Shown here one piece after another: positions 1-5,243 of a DNA stretch of 7,941 nucleotides. Position numbers and translations under genes: made by a program. This stretch comes from Thermoprotei archaeon. Its GTDB lineage: Archaea > Thermoproteota > Thermoprotei > Thermofilales > B20-G17. Within the stretch, counting starts at the first letter, position 1. Every line of letters begins with the position of its first letter. The stretch covers positions 1 to 7,941 of the forward strand of contig QMSC01000054.1 of NCBI GenBank assembly GCA_003649515.1, given 5' to 3'. Below the pieces are notes generated by a model. That model did not search any database, was not told the origin of the DNA, and saw nothing but the letters and a program-made list of their open reading frames with translations.

Positions 1-57
1 AGGTGGGAGCCTAAAAGGGCAATAAACATCCTAAAAGCAAGAATCCTCCCCACTTAA
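1..57 (+). CDS. possible C-terminal tail of a gene entering from the left (partial)
   Basis: The first frame is open from base 1 to a TAA at 55-57 and would encode the tail RWEPKRAINILKARILPT. The other two plus-strand frames stop within the first 24 bases. The peptide is basic and amphipathic, as many archaeal C-termini are, but 18 residues are too few to name a family. The stop codon lies in the loop of an inverted repeat (46-67), which fits a gene end. It could equally be a chance open stretch. Confidence 0.35.
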   Translation, partial: RWEPKRAINILKARILPT

Positions 58-67
58 GTAGGGGGAG
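46..67. repeat. inverted repeat around the TAA stop at 55-57
   Basis: CTCCCC at 46-51 is complementary to GGGGAG at 62-67, with a 10-nt loop that itself contains the palindrome ACTTAAGT and the stop codon. A transcript could form a 6-bp G-C-rich hairpin here. No strong T-run follows, so I do not call it a terminator; archaeal termination depends mainly on T-runs. Confidence 0.35.
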
Positions 68-113
68 TGTCAACCTTTAATGGGAAAGCGTAGAATTAAG
101 TTGAAATCAGTAG

Positions 114-125
114 TGTATATATACA
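114..125. promoter_or_regulatory. perfect TATA palindrome TGTATATATACA
   Basis: A 12-bp perfect palindrome resembling an archaeal TATA box that could be read in either direction. On the plus strand, a start about 25 nt downstream would fall near 145-150, and the 22-codon ORF ATG(128)-TAA(196) begins just beyond the box. On the minus strand it would point toward the end of the left-hand gene. No recognised gene follows on the plus strand before tRNA-Leu, which is on the opposite strand, so its target is unclear. Confidence 0.35.
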
Positions 126-217
126 TTATGTTATTTCAAGGGATGGGCTTAGGTTGGCTTCGAAGGAAGAGTAGTGAGACTATTGGAAACCGCTAAAACC
201 ACCGTGAATTATGCTAG

Positions 218-319
218 TGCGGGGGGCGGGATTTGAACCCGCGCAGGCCTACGCCACGGGAGCTCTCATCCTCGTGGATCCTGAGTCCCGCCCCTTTGAC
301 CTGGCTCGGGCACCCCCGC
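218..319 (-). tRNA. tRNA-Leu(CAG) with a 17-nt intron
   Basis: Read on the minus strand, the acceptor strands are GCGGGGG and CCCCCGC, followed by discriminator A (complement of base 218); no CCA is encoded. The T arm is GCGGG-TTCAAAT-CCCGC and the long variable arm (14 nt, GGC/GCC stem) marks a class II tRNA. The anticodon stem CGGGA/TCCCG closes only if an intron is removed, which gives loop CTCAGGC with anticodon CAG (bases 281-283). The mature length is 85 nt. A TATA-like AT-rich stretch lies at about 343-356, inside the last codons of the fau-1 gene, so the tRNA may have its own promoter there or be co-transcribed from the gene upstream. Confidence 0.95.
263..279 (-). other. tRNA-Leu intron (17 nt, position 37/38)
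   Basis: The intron ATCCACGAGGATGAGAG lies directly after anticodon-loop position 37. It forms a textbook bulge-helix-bulge: central 4-bp helix CTCA/TGAG, 3-nt bulges GGA and AGC cut after their second base, and an apical TCC/GGA stem with loop ACGA. The cut sites fall exactly at the canonical 37/38 position. It should be removed by the splicing endonuclease, one subunit of which is encoded in this window. Confidence 0.9.
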
Positions 320-342
320 CGCTACATAGTATCGTTCCAGCG

Positions 343-1821
343 CTAATAAATTTTATTTTGAACTTCTTCAACTCTCTCGAATAGGTCAACTATACTGCTT
401 TCCGTAACGTCTACGCATTTCAAAAACTCCTCCACTTCTTTCGTGATCGAAGTACATAGCTCAAAGTACTCCTTCGATATAATGTTCATGTTAAGGAGAG
501 TTGCTAGCTGATCGTGATCTATAGTCTTTACCCATCCTTCTACATTATTTTTAACGACATCTATTTTCAAGTCTTGGTACCAAACGCAATTCCGTGAAAA
601 GATTTCCGTTGGTGTATTCACATTAACATAGATGCCTTTCAATTCGTTTTTCTGCGAGTAATAAAAGTGGCACGTGAGCATAGAACCAACTTTCACGATG
701 GTCGTTCCGTAATCACCCTCTTCCTTCCTAATATTGAGCCCATCATAAAGGCCTCCAGGCCTAAAGTCCCGTTTTATGTAAAGGTATCCCCCTTTCACCT
801 CTCGTAATAGTCCATTTATATCCACTCTTCCTCCTCCTATATCCTCGTGAATTATTCTGAATCTCTCCCCCACGTTGAGGATGTCCTGGCAAATGTATTC
901 TTGTACACTTTCAGAGATCTTCTCGGGGTCCAGACCCTTCTCGATTAAAAGCTCACTAAAGTTTAGAATTTTCTCAAATCCATTCGAAATGGACTTGAAG
1001 TAATGATGTAAGGGAAGCGTTGGAACGACCTTTCTTCTCATCTCATCGAGAGCCTTTTTTGCCTCAAGAGGGAACGTGACCTCAACTAACGCGTCTCCAG
1101 GAGTTATCTTAGAGGGTGTGGGTAGTTTTGACAAATCCCTCTTCAAGGATTGTATCTGCTTTTTCAGCTCATTAAACTCGGCTATTAGCTCTTCTAAAGA
1201 CGCGAAGCGAGCGCTACTTCTTATTCGAATGCCCCAGTCCTCTAATCGTAACATGTTCAATAAGTATAATAGATCGCGGATCTTCCTAGGATTGTGGATG
1301 TGGCGGCTGATGCTATTTTTTCCTCCCTCTACTAAGCGCATGTATTTACCATTAACTACTAATCCCTTAGCGAGCAACGGCTGCGAGAGAAATGAGGGTT
1401 TTCTGACGTGTACAACGACTTCTTGGCCAGGTTTTATGTCATGTGATGGAAGAATACCCTTAGTAATGCCGAGATTTACTATAGTTCCTCTTTCACATGT
1501 ACCTTCAGCTACCCCCTTATAGGAGGAGTAAAGTTCAGGCTGATAGGCTTTTACTATAATATCGGGGAACCTCTCCCGAAAAACCTTCAAAATAGCTTCA
1601 ACAGGCCCTCCATTACCTATTATGGTAACCCCTTTTTTGTCATCTCTATCCTTTACCGTAGCGTCGGGAGGTGCTAGCAGGGGCTTCGTTAACTTAAACC
1701 TAGAAACTATAGGAGGTGTTGGCTGTGTTATGTCGAAGCCCGCGTCGAGGAATAGAGCTGTGAGGGCGGTTGCATAGATTCCTCTTATTCTTATAAGAGG
1801 CTTTTCTCTGCGCTCAATCAT
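343..1821 (-). CDS. fau-1: FAU-1 family RNase E/G-like ribonuclease (AU-rich RNA binding)
   Basis: This 492-residue protein matches the archaeal FAU-1 family in length and order of parts. The N-terminal RNase E/G-like region starts with IRIRGIYATALTALFLDAGF and holds an S1-like RNA-binding stretch at roughly residues 100-170. A segment WGIRIRSSARFASLEEL (196-212) leads into a short coiled coil (about 208-232). The C-terminal third (about 350-480) is a DUF402 domain, with GIYVNVNTPTEI near 397-407. Family knowledge: FAU-1 binds AU-rich RNA and has been linked to rRNA precursor processing in Thermococcales. The ATG is 20 bp after the UPF0147 stop on the same strand, so the two are probably co-transcribed. 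The start is supported by the conserved motif at residues 10-29. The stop is 23 bp from tRNA-Leu on the same strand, so its transcript may run into the tRNA. Confidence 0.9.
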   Translation of the reverse strand: MIERREKPLIRIRGIYATALTALFLDAGFDITQPTPPIVSRFKLTKPLLAPPDATVKDRDDKKGVTIIGNGGPVEAILKVFRERFPDIIVKAYQPELYSSYKGVAEGTCERGTIVNLGITKGILPSHDIKPGQEVVVHVRKPSFLSQPLLAKGLVVNGKYMRLVEGGKNSISRHIHNPRKIRDLLYLLNMLRLEDWGIRIRSSARFASLEELIAEFNELKKQIQSLKRDLSKLPTPSKITPGDALVEVTFPLEAKKALDEMRRKVVPTLPLHHYFKSISNGFEKILNFSELLIEKGLDPEKISESVQEYICQDILNVGERFRIIHEDIGGGRVDINGLLREVKGGYLYIKRDFRPGGLYDGLNIRKEEGDYGTTIVKVGSMLTCHFYYSQKNELKGIYVNVNTPTEIFSRNCVWYQDLKIDVVKNNVEGWVKTIDHDQLATLLNMNIISKEYFELCTSITKEVEEFLKCVDVTESSIVDLFERVEEVQNKIY

Positions 1822-1841
1822 CTTATTTTGCTCTTACCTAC

Positions 1842-2102
1842 CTAGTCCTTAATTTGCTCTAGGAGTGTAACGGCTTGCCAAATAGATGTTCGTGCAAAGA
1901 GGGGCATATTGGGGTCTTGGGATATCTCTTCCAATATGCTGATAGCATTTGCTGCTCGGAGACCTGGAGTCAAGTTCTTCTTTTTAAGCATCTCTATAGC
2001 CTGAGATGCGGCACGCCTAATATTCCTGGGTATCCCTGTATCCTCAGCAACTTTTTGCAGGATGGCGATTGCCTGACTTATCTGAACTTCTCTCTCCGAC
2101 AT
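1842..2102 (-). CDS. UPF0147 family small helical protein
   Basis: A protein of 86 residues, nearly all predicted helix, with the family hallmarks TGIPRNIRRAA, LRAANAISILEEISQDPNMP and ARTSIWQAVTLLE. UPF0147 (PF03685) is archaeal and has no established function. I chose ATG 2102 rather than the in-frame TTG at 2117. GGAGGTG (2109-2115) sits 6 nt before the ATG and would be wasted inside the longer form, and the family normally begins at MSE. A TATA-like AGTTAAAAG at about 2157-2165 (minus) would start a transcript near 2135. It is the first gene of a pair with fau-1, 20 bp downstream, which hints at an RNA-linked role but does not show one. Confidence 0.9.
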   Translation of the reverse strand: MSEREVQISQAIAILQKVAEDTGIPRNIRRAASQAIEMLKKKNLTPGLRAANAISILEEISQDPNMPLFARTSIWQAVTLLEQIKD

Positions 2103-2108
2103 ATAAGA

Positions 2109-2115
2109 CACCTCC
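2109..2115 (-). promoter_or_regulatory. ribosome binding site that fixes the UPF0147 start
   Basis: GGAGGTG on the minus strand is strongly complementary to the 16S rRNA 3' end and ends 6 nt before ATG 2102. It overlaps the alternative TTG start at 2117 and so argues against it. Confidence 0.75.
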
Positions 2116-2117
2116 AA

Positions 2118-2394
2118 ACACTCTTCAAAAATCAGAGATAATTCATTCAGGGCTCACTTTTAACTATTTCCCTTAAGATACAGATTGTTTAGTAATTCCG
2201 GGTACGCTAGATGTCTCGCGTTGCTTCGAACTAAAACTAATTTCTTAAGCGATTTATGATGAGTAGAAGCTTCCTTTTACAAGGTCTGCACTTAGTGATT
2301 CAGCTGCTCTGAAAGCCTAAGTCTCGGCTGCTGATAAGTGGCTGCCAAAATATTTTAAGCATAGATTCAACGCCTATTTCTAGAGGTTTCAATC
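2118..2394. other. intergenic region with divergent promoters and a weak C/D-box RNA candidate
   Basis: It separates the minus-strand UPF0147 gene from the plus-strand acetyltransferase gene. It holds a TATA-like AGTTAAAAG for the minus side (2157-2165) and CCAAAATATTTTAAGC (2345-2360) for the plus side. In between, plus-strand ATGATGA at 2256-2262 matches the C box and CTGA at 2309-2312 matches the D box, 57 nt end to end. The internal C' and D' boxes are poor and their spacing is wrong for a standard archaeal guide RNA. No protein-coding gene is evident. Confidence 0.4.
2347..2358 (+). promoter_or_regulatory. probable TATA box for the acetyltransferase/radical SAM pair
   Basis: AAAATATTTTAA is a good archaeal TATA element. 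A transcript starting about 25 nt downstream (near 2378) would have a very short leader carrying GAGGT at 2383-2387, just before the ATT proposed here as the start codon. Confidence 0.5.
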
Positions 2395-2856
2395 ATTACA
2401 CGTGAGAATTGGTATACTATCCGAAGGGTGCGGATAGAAGATTTAAAGAAAGTTTATGAAGTGGAGAGTTTGTCCTTTAAAGAGCCCTACCCCCTATTTC
2501 TCCTTTACACATTTTACTGGATCTCCCCTGACCTCTTCTTTGTCGCCGAGAAAAGGGATACAGGGGATATAATAGGGTACATTATTGGGGTCATCCGCAA
2601 AAGTTTCCTAGGACATATAGTTTCCCTCGCTGTACATCCTAAGCATCGAAGGAGAGGAGTAGCTACTAGCTTAATGAAAAGGTTGGAGGGTGAATTTATC
2701 AAGCGAGGAGTTAAGGCTCTACGACTCGAAGTCCGAGTCAGTAACACTGTAGCTAGAGAATTCTATCTAAAGTGCGGCTTCCTAGAAAGCTATATTATAC
2801 CGGGTTACTATGGAGATGGAGAAGCATGCGTGGTGATGTACAAGCGCGTAGCTTGA
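2395..2856 (+). CDS. Ard1/RimI-type protein N-acetyltransferase (GNAT), probable ATT start
   Basis: This GNAT enzyme transfers acetyl from acetyl-CoA to protein N-termini. The acetyl-CoA loop is HPKHRRRGVATSLM (RRRGVA about residues 85-90 of 153). It is followed by LRLEVRVSNTVAREFYLKCGF and the YYGDGEA motif typical of archaeal Ard1/NatA-like enzymes. The first ordinary start in frame is GTG 2428, but translation from there drops YTIRRV, the first half of the family's opening strand YTIRRVRIEDLKKV. The frame is open back to a TAG at 2362-2364 with no ATG, GTG or TTG. The ATT at 2395 lies 7 nt after GAGGT, so I annotate it as start with moderate confidence. GTG 2428 (142 residues) is the conservative alternative. 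The TGA stop overlaps the radical SAM gene. The family assignment is firm; the acetylated substrates are unknown. Confidence 0.85.
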   Translation: MTRENWYTIRRVRIEDLKKVYEVESLSFKEPYPLFLLYTFYWISPDLFFVAEKRDTGDIIGYIIGVIRKSFLGHIVSLAVHPKHRRRGVATSLMKRLEGEFIKRGVKALRLEVRVSNTVAREFYLKCGFLESYIIPGYYGDGEACVVMYKRVA

Positions 2857-3902
2857 AGAGGTATCCCTTAGGCAATATTGTCTACGGCGATCTCTGTGAA
2901 GGCTGCCGCATTTGCATGCATGGGAGAAAGGCTGTAATTTTTATTACAGGTCTATGCCCTGTAAACTGTTTCTACTGTCCAATAAGTGCCGAAAGGAGGG
3001 GTAAAGACTTAACGTTCGTGAACGAAAGGCAGGTGTCGAGCCTCAAGGAGTTGTTGGAAGAAGTAGAGTTAATGGATGCTGAAGGTGCAGGAATTACAGG
3101 AGGAGAGCCACTAGTAAGACTCGAGAGAACAATTAATTATATTAGGGAGCTGAAAAAGCACTTTGGAAAGGATTTCCACATACACCTTTATACATCCTCT
3201 CAAGTTCTGAGCGATAGTAAGGTGAGAAAGCTTGAGGACGCTGGCCTAGATGAATTAAGGGTGCACGTAGTAGACAGAGCTCACTGGAATACTGTAACCT
3301 ACATTTCAAGAGAATTTTCCCATGAGTTGAGCGTGGGGCTAGAGATGCCAGTGCTTCCCGATAAGGGTGAGGAGCTATATGAGATGATAGAATTCCTTTC
3401 GCTGAAAGGTGAAATCGACTTTGTTAACCTCAACGAGCTTGAATTCAGTGAAACGAACGCGAGCTCCCTTCTAGAGAGGGGATACGTACTGAGGAAAGAC
3501 TCAATGGTAGCAGCTCAAAATAGTTACGAAACAGGCATTCAAGTATTAAGGAGAGTTTACGAGAATGGGCTACCAGTTTCTCTACATCTCTGCCCTGCAG
3601 CATATAAGGATACGATTCAGACAAGCTTGCGTTACTACAGAAGGGGGTTGAACGTAGCGAAGACCTATGAACTCGTGACTGATGAAGGTCTCATGACATA
3701 TGCTATTGTGTCACCGGTGAGCAAGGAACTTGAAGGCTGTTCATTAATAAGGGATCTCGAGGACGTATACTTCAGTGAAAACGCTGTACATATAAGTGCG
3801 CTCAAGCTCATCCCGATGAGATGTCTATCAAGGGTTAGGATAGTAGAGGAAACTCCTACCTATGAAAGGATAAGAGTAAGTGAAGAGGAGGTATCGTGCT
3901 AG
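2853..3902 (+). CDS. radical SAM protein, COG2108-like, uncharacterised
   Basis: The radical SAM cluster motif CPVNCFYC (CxxxCxxC, residues 35-42) binds the 4Fe-4S cluster that splits S-adenosylmethionine, and GITGGEP is the SAM-contacting GGE motif. A second cysteine set, CEGCRIC (15-21), precedes it and could hold another metal site. Overall it resembles archaeal relatives of pyruvate formate-lyase activating enzyme (COG2108), whose reaction is unknown. I chose TTG 2853: it gives 349 residues, starts LKRYPLGNIVYGDLC as relatives seem to, and forms a 4-base TTGA overlap with the acetyltransferase stop, implying translational coupling. ATG 2826, with GGAG 4 nt upstream, is a real alternative (358 residues). 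The GTG at 2772 would add a peptide that only shadows the upstream gene. The TAG stop lies in a CTAG shared with the opposing gene. Confidence 0.82.
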   Translation: MKRYPLGNIVYGDLCEGCRICMHGRKAVIFITGLCPVNCFYCPISAERRGKDLTFVNERQVSSLKELLEEVELMDAEGAGITGGEPLVRLERTINYIRELKKHFGKDFHIHLYTSSQVLSDSKVRKLEDAGLDELRVHVVDRAHWNTVTYISREFSHELSVGLEMPVLPDKGEELYEMIEFLSLKGEIDFVNLNELEFSETNASSLLERGYVLRKDSMVAAQNSYETGIQVLRRVYENGLPVSLHLCPAAYKDTIQTSLRYYRRGLNVAKTYELVTDEGLMTYAIVSPVSKELEGCSLIRDLEDVYFSENAVHISALKLIPMRCLSRVRIVEETPTYERIRVSEEEVSC

Positions 3903-4660
3903 GGCTTTTGGGCTACAATTATATAACCTGTATGCGCAATCACTATATTTCTGGGGCGCGTTTCACCTTTTTTGACCTTATATGTTCTTTGAATGTTCTC
4001 CACGGCCTCTATCTCAATGAATCCTTTTTCTCTCAAGACGAGAACCGTTCTCTCAAGCTGGTTTACTGTGGGCACGAAGGCTATGAAGATTCCACCATTT
4101 CGAAGCGAGTTAAAAGCATGTTCAGTAACGAGCCATGGGGTGGGCATATCTAGGACAACGGCATCGATATCCCTTTCATCTATGCCCTGAGTAATGTCTT
4201 TCTGCTTTAAACATACATATCCTATAAGATTCGCTTTCTTAAGGTTCGTAGTTGCCAGCTTAATGTATGTTGGGCTGATATCGTAGGCGTACACTTTACC
4301 ATTTGGACGCACAATACTTGCGAGAAAGGCTGTTAGAAAGCCGGAACCGACACCTGCTTCAACGACGCGAGAACCTGGGGAAATACTGGACATAAGTAAC
4401 ATGTATCCAACATCTTTGGGATACAAAACTTGGGTTTTCCTTTTAAAGCCCAGATACACGACTTGCCAGAGAGCTGGTCTAACAACGACAAATTCTATGC
4501 CTAAATGTGTTTTTAACCTGCAACCATAGTCCTTGCCAATAAGCTCTCCGAGCTCAACGACTCCCATATCGGTATGAAGTGTACTGCCGGGCTCCACTTC
4601 TACAATGAACTTCCTTTTTGAATCGAAATATAGCATTACAACGTCTCCTCGCTTAATCAA
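3899..4660 (-). CDS. trmI: tRNA (adenine-N1)-methyltransferase TrmI (m1A57/58)
   Basis: A class I SAM-dependent methyltransferase acting on T-loop adenines of tRNA (58, and in archaea often also 57); the family works as a tetramer. The N-terminal beta domain (about 1-80) opens with IKRGDVVMLYFDSKRKFIVEV. Motif I is VVEAGVGSGFLT (about 99-110), the acidic DISP motif follows, the motif IV-like VVLDMPTPW lies near 168-176, and the signature TRPRNIVIAHTGYI is at the C-terminus (about 234-247). The annotated TTG at 4660 gives 253 residues and has GGGGTG 6 nt upstream. A TTG at 4678 would add six hydrophobic residues with no better ribosome site. It faces the radical SAM gene, and the two stop codons overlap in one CTAG. 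All five tRNAs here carry the T-loop A that is the substrate. Confidence 0.92.
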   Translation of the reverse strand: MIKRGDVVMLYFDSKRKFIVEVEPGSTLHTDMGVVELGELIGKDYGCRLKTHLGIEFVVVRPALWQVVYLGFKRKTQVLYPKDVGYMLLMSSISPGSRVVEAGVGSGFLTAFLASIVRPNGKVYAYDISPTYIKLATTNLKKANLIGYVCLKQKDITQGIDERDIDAVVLDMPTPWLVTEHAFNSLRNGGIFIAFVPTVNQLERTVLVLREKGFIEIEAVENIQRTYKVKKGETRPRNIVIAHTGYIIVAQKP

Positions 4661-4740
4661 CAGTAGCACCCCTAACAATACTTTGATCGGGGGTTAAAAA
4701 TCCGTTTATTGTACGTAGATCGCGCGGTGCATCATAAAGC

Positions 4741-4750
4741 ATATAAAAAA
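4741..4750 (+). promoter_or_regulatory. TATA box of tRNA-Met
   Basis: ATATAAAAAA centred about 27 nt before the tRNA-Met 5' end, with A-rich sequence between. This is the expected spacing for an archaeal tRNA promoter. Confidence 0.7.
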
Positions 4751-4772
4751 CATGGCAAACAAAAATAATGAA

Positions 4773-4884
4773 GCCGGGGTCGCCTAGCCTGGCCAGGGCG
4801 CCGGACTCATAGTCACTTAGCGCATAGGGCTAGAGAAGTGAGGGGAGATCCGGTTTTACCCGGGTTCAAATCCCGGCCCCGGCA
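4773..4884 (+). tRNA. tRNA-Met(CAT), elongator type, with a 36-nt intron
   Basis: Acceptor strands GCCGGGG/CCCCGGC, discriminator A at 4884, no encoded CCA. The T arm is CCGGG-TTCAAAT-CCCGG and the anticodon stem CCGGA/TCCGG. After intron removal the loop is CTCATAA with anticodon CAT at 4808-4810, and the mature length is 76 nt. Position 1 pairs with 72 (G-C), unlike an archaeal initiator, which usually begins AGC. tRNA-Ile2, which also carries a CAT gene anticodon (modified C34), cannot be fully excluded by eye, although introns in elongator tRNA-Met are common in crenarchaea. It converges on tRNA-Trp, and the 70 bp between them shows nothing recognisable. Confidence 0.93.
4812..4847 (+). 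other. tRNA-Met intron (36 nt, position 37/38)
   Basis: It is inserted after loop position 37. Bulges TAG and AGA, each cut after the second base, flank a central helix formed by CTC and GGG (one U-G pair) plus an A-G mismatch. TCACTT and AAGTGA then pair to make the apical stem. The predicted cuts fall precisely at 37/38. The weak central helix is a relaxed form of the bulge-helix-bulge motif. Confidence 0.85.
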
Positions 4885-4990
4885 TATCAACACCCGCTTC
4901 TATGAACAATAATCTGTGGAAAATACTGTAGAAATTTTACGACAGAAAGATTTATGGGCCCGAGGGGATTTGAACCCCCGACCTTCCGGT

Positions 4991-5005
4991 ATCTCCGGTA
5001 CATTT
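4991..5005 (-). other. tRNA-Trp anticodon-loop intron (15 nt, 37/38)
   Basis: AAATGTACCGGAGAT on the minus strand. The central helix CTCC/GGAG (4 bp) is flanked by bulges AGA and ATA, cut after the second base of each, with AATGTACC as the terminal loop and no apical stem (a bulge-helix-loop form). The intron contains a second copy of CCGGA, a decoy for the 3' anticodon stem. Only the outer copy gives a standard 7-nt loop. Confidence 0.85.
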
Positions 5006-5020
5006 CTGGAGCCGGACGCC

Positions 5021-5036
5021 CTCGGCCGAACATCGT
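5021..5036 (-). other. tRNA-Trp D-arm intron (16 nt, non-canonical site)
   Basis: ACGATGTTCGGCCGAG on the minus strand, placed between about positions 22 and 23. Bulges AGA and AGG fit cuts after the second base. The central helix AGGT/GCCG has three pairs and one A-G mismatch, and CGA/TCG closes a TGT loop. The register could slip by one or two bases (20/21 or 21/22), but this register best fits the bulge-helix-bulge rules. Family knowledge: such sites need the broad-specificity crenarchaeal endonuclease. Confidence 0.75.
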
Positions 5037-5081
5037 CTACCTGGCTAGGCTACGGGCCCTGTTCAATGAATGTAGTTTACC

Positions 5082-5243
5082 TTAACTCTTATAACCTTTG
5101 CGTCGCTTAGAGGATGCGTTTTCAAAGCGCATATAGTACTCGAGAAACTCTCTAATAGATGGAGGAACTTCATTGAACGTACTCTTCTAGAAGCCAGTCG
5201 ACAGCATTAAGCGCCGAACCACTGGAACGAGTAGTACTCTATC
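5082..5243 (-). pseudogene. possible frameshifted small gene downstream of endA
   Basis: Immediately after endA two frames join into one protein-like sequence. The first frame (ending TGA at 5170-5172) reads ALNAVDWLLEEYV. A one-base shift enters the next frame, which reads NEVPPSIREFLEYYMRFE and then a basic tail, SSKRRKGYKS, before TAA at 5082-5084. The hydrophobic pattern and Lys/Arg-rich end look like real coding sequence. No ATG, GTG or TTG starts the first frame, which is open only back to a TAG just upstream of 5243. The other frame has an in-frame TAG at 5187-5189. I do not recognise a family. It may be a decayed gene, a sequencing indel, or chance. Confidence 0.35.
5086..5096 (-). 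promoter_or_regulatory. TATA box of tRNA-Trp
   Basis: GGTTATAAGAG on the minus strand, core TTATAA at 5089-5094, about 30 nt before the tRNA 5' end. It falls inside the last codons of the small frameshifted reading frame described for 5082-5186. Confidence 0.6.

Larger units (their letters stand above)
4955..5059 (-). tRNA. tRNA-Trp(CCA) with two introns
   Basis: On the minus strand the acceptor strands are GGGCCCG/CGGGCCC with discriminator A (complement of 4955) and no encoded CCA. The T loop is TTCAAAT, with stem GGGGG/CCCCT including one G-T pair. The anticodon stem TCCGG/CCGGA closes on loop CTCCAGA with anticodon CCA (bases 5007-5009) once a 15-nt intron is removed. The D arm is also interrupted: only after a 16-nt removal does it read GCCTAGCCAGGTAGGGC with a 4-bp D stem. 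The mature length is then 74 nt. A TATA box, TTATAA, lies at 5089-5094. This is the window's only tRNA with an intron outside the anticodon loop. Confidence 0.93.

Noticed and set aside
1076..1522. Plus-strand ORF of 148 codons
   Set aside because: It is antisense to fau-1, has no recognisable domain and has an irregular Ser/Pro-rich composition. The opposite strand carries an unmistakable conserved protein.
1875..2141. Plus-strand ORF of 88 codons
   Set aside because: Antisense shadow of the UPF0147 gene, with Cys-rich, non-domain-like sequence.
2772..2852. GTG 2772 as the start of the radical SAM gene
   Set aside because: The added residues come from reading the acetyltransferase's conserved 3' end in another frame. 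They look unlike the start of related proteins.
3896..4190. Plus-strand ORFs at 3896-4153 and 3993-4190
   Set aside because: Both are antisense to trmI, whose motifs are intact. Neither has a recognisable motif or ribosome site.
4916..5110. Plus-strand ORF with GDLNPRPSGI
   Set aside because: It is the antisense reading of tRNA-Trp. The peptide resembling GDLNPRP is the classic spurious translation of a tRNA T arm.
5063..5173. 36-codon minus-strand ORF starting ATG 5173
   Set aside because: It is in the endA frame, after the stop, and less protein-like than the overlapping frame that encodes VPPSIREFLEYYMRFE. It also runs through the tRNA-Trp promoter.
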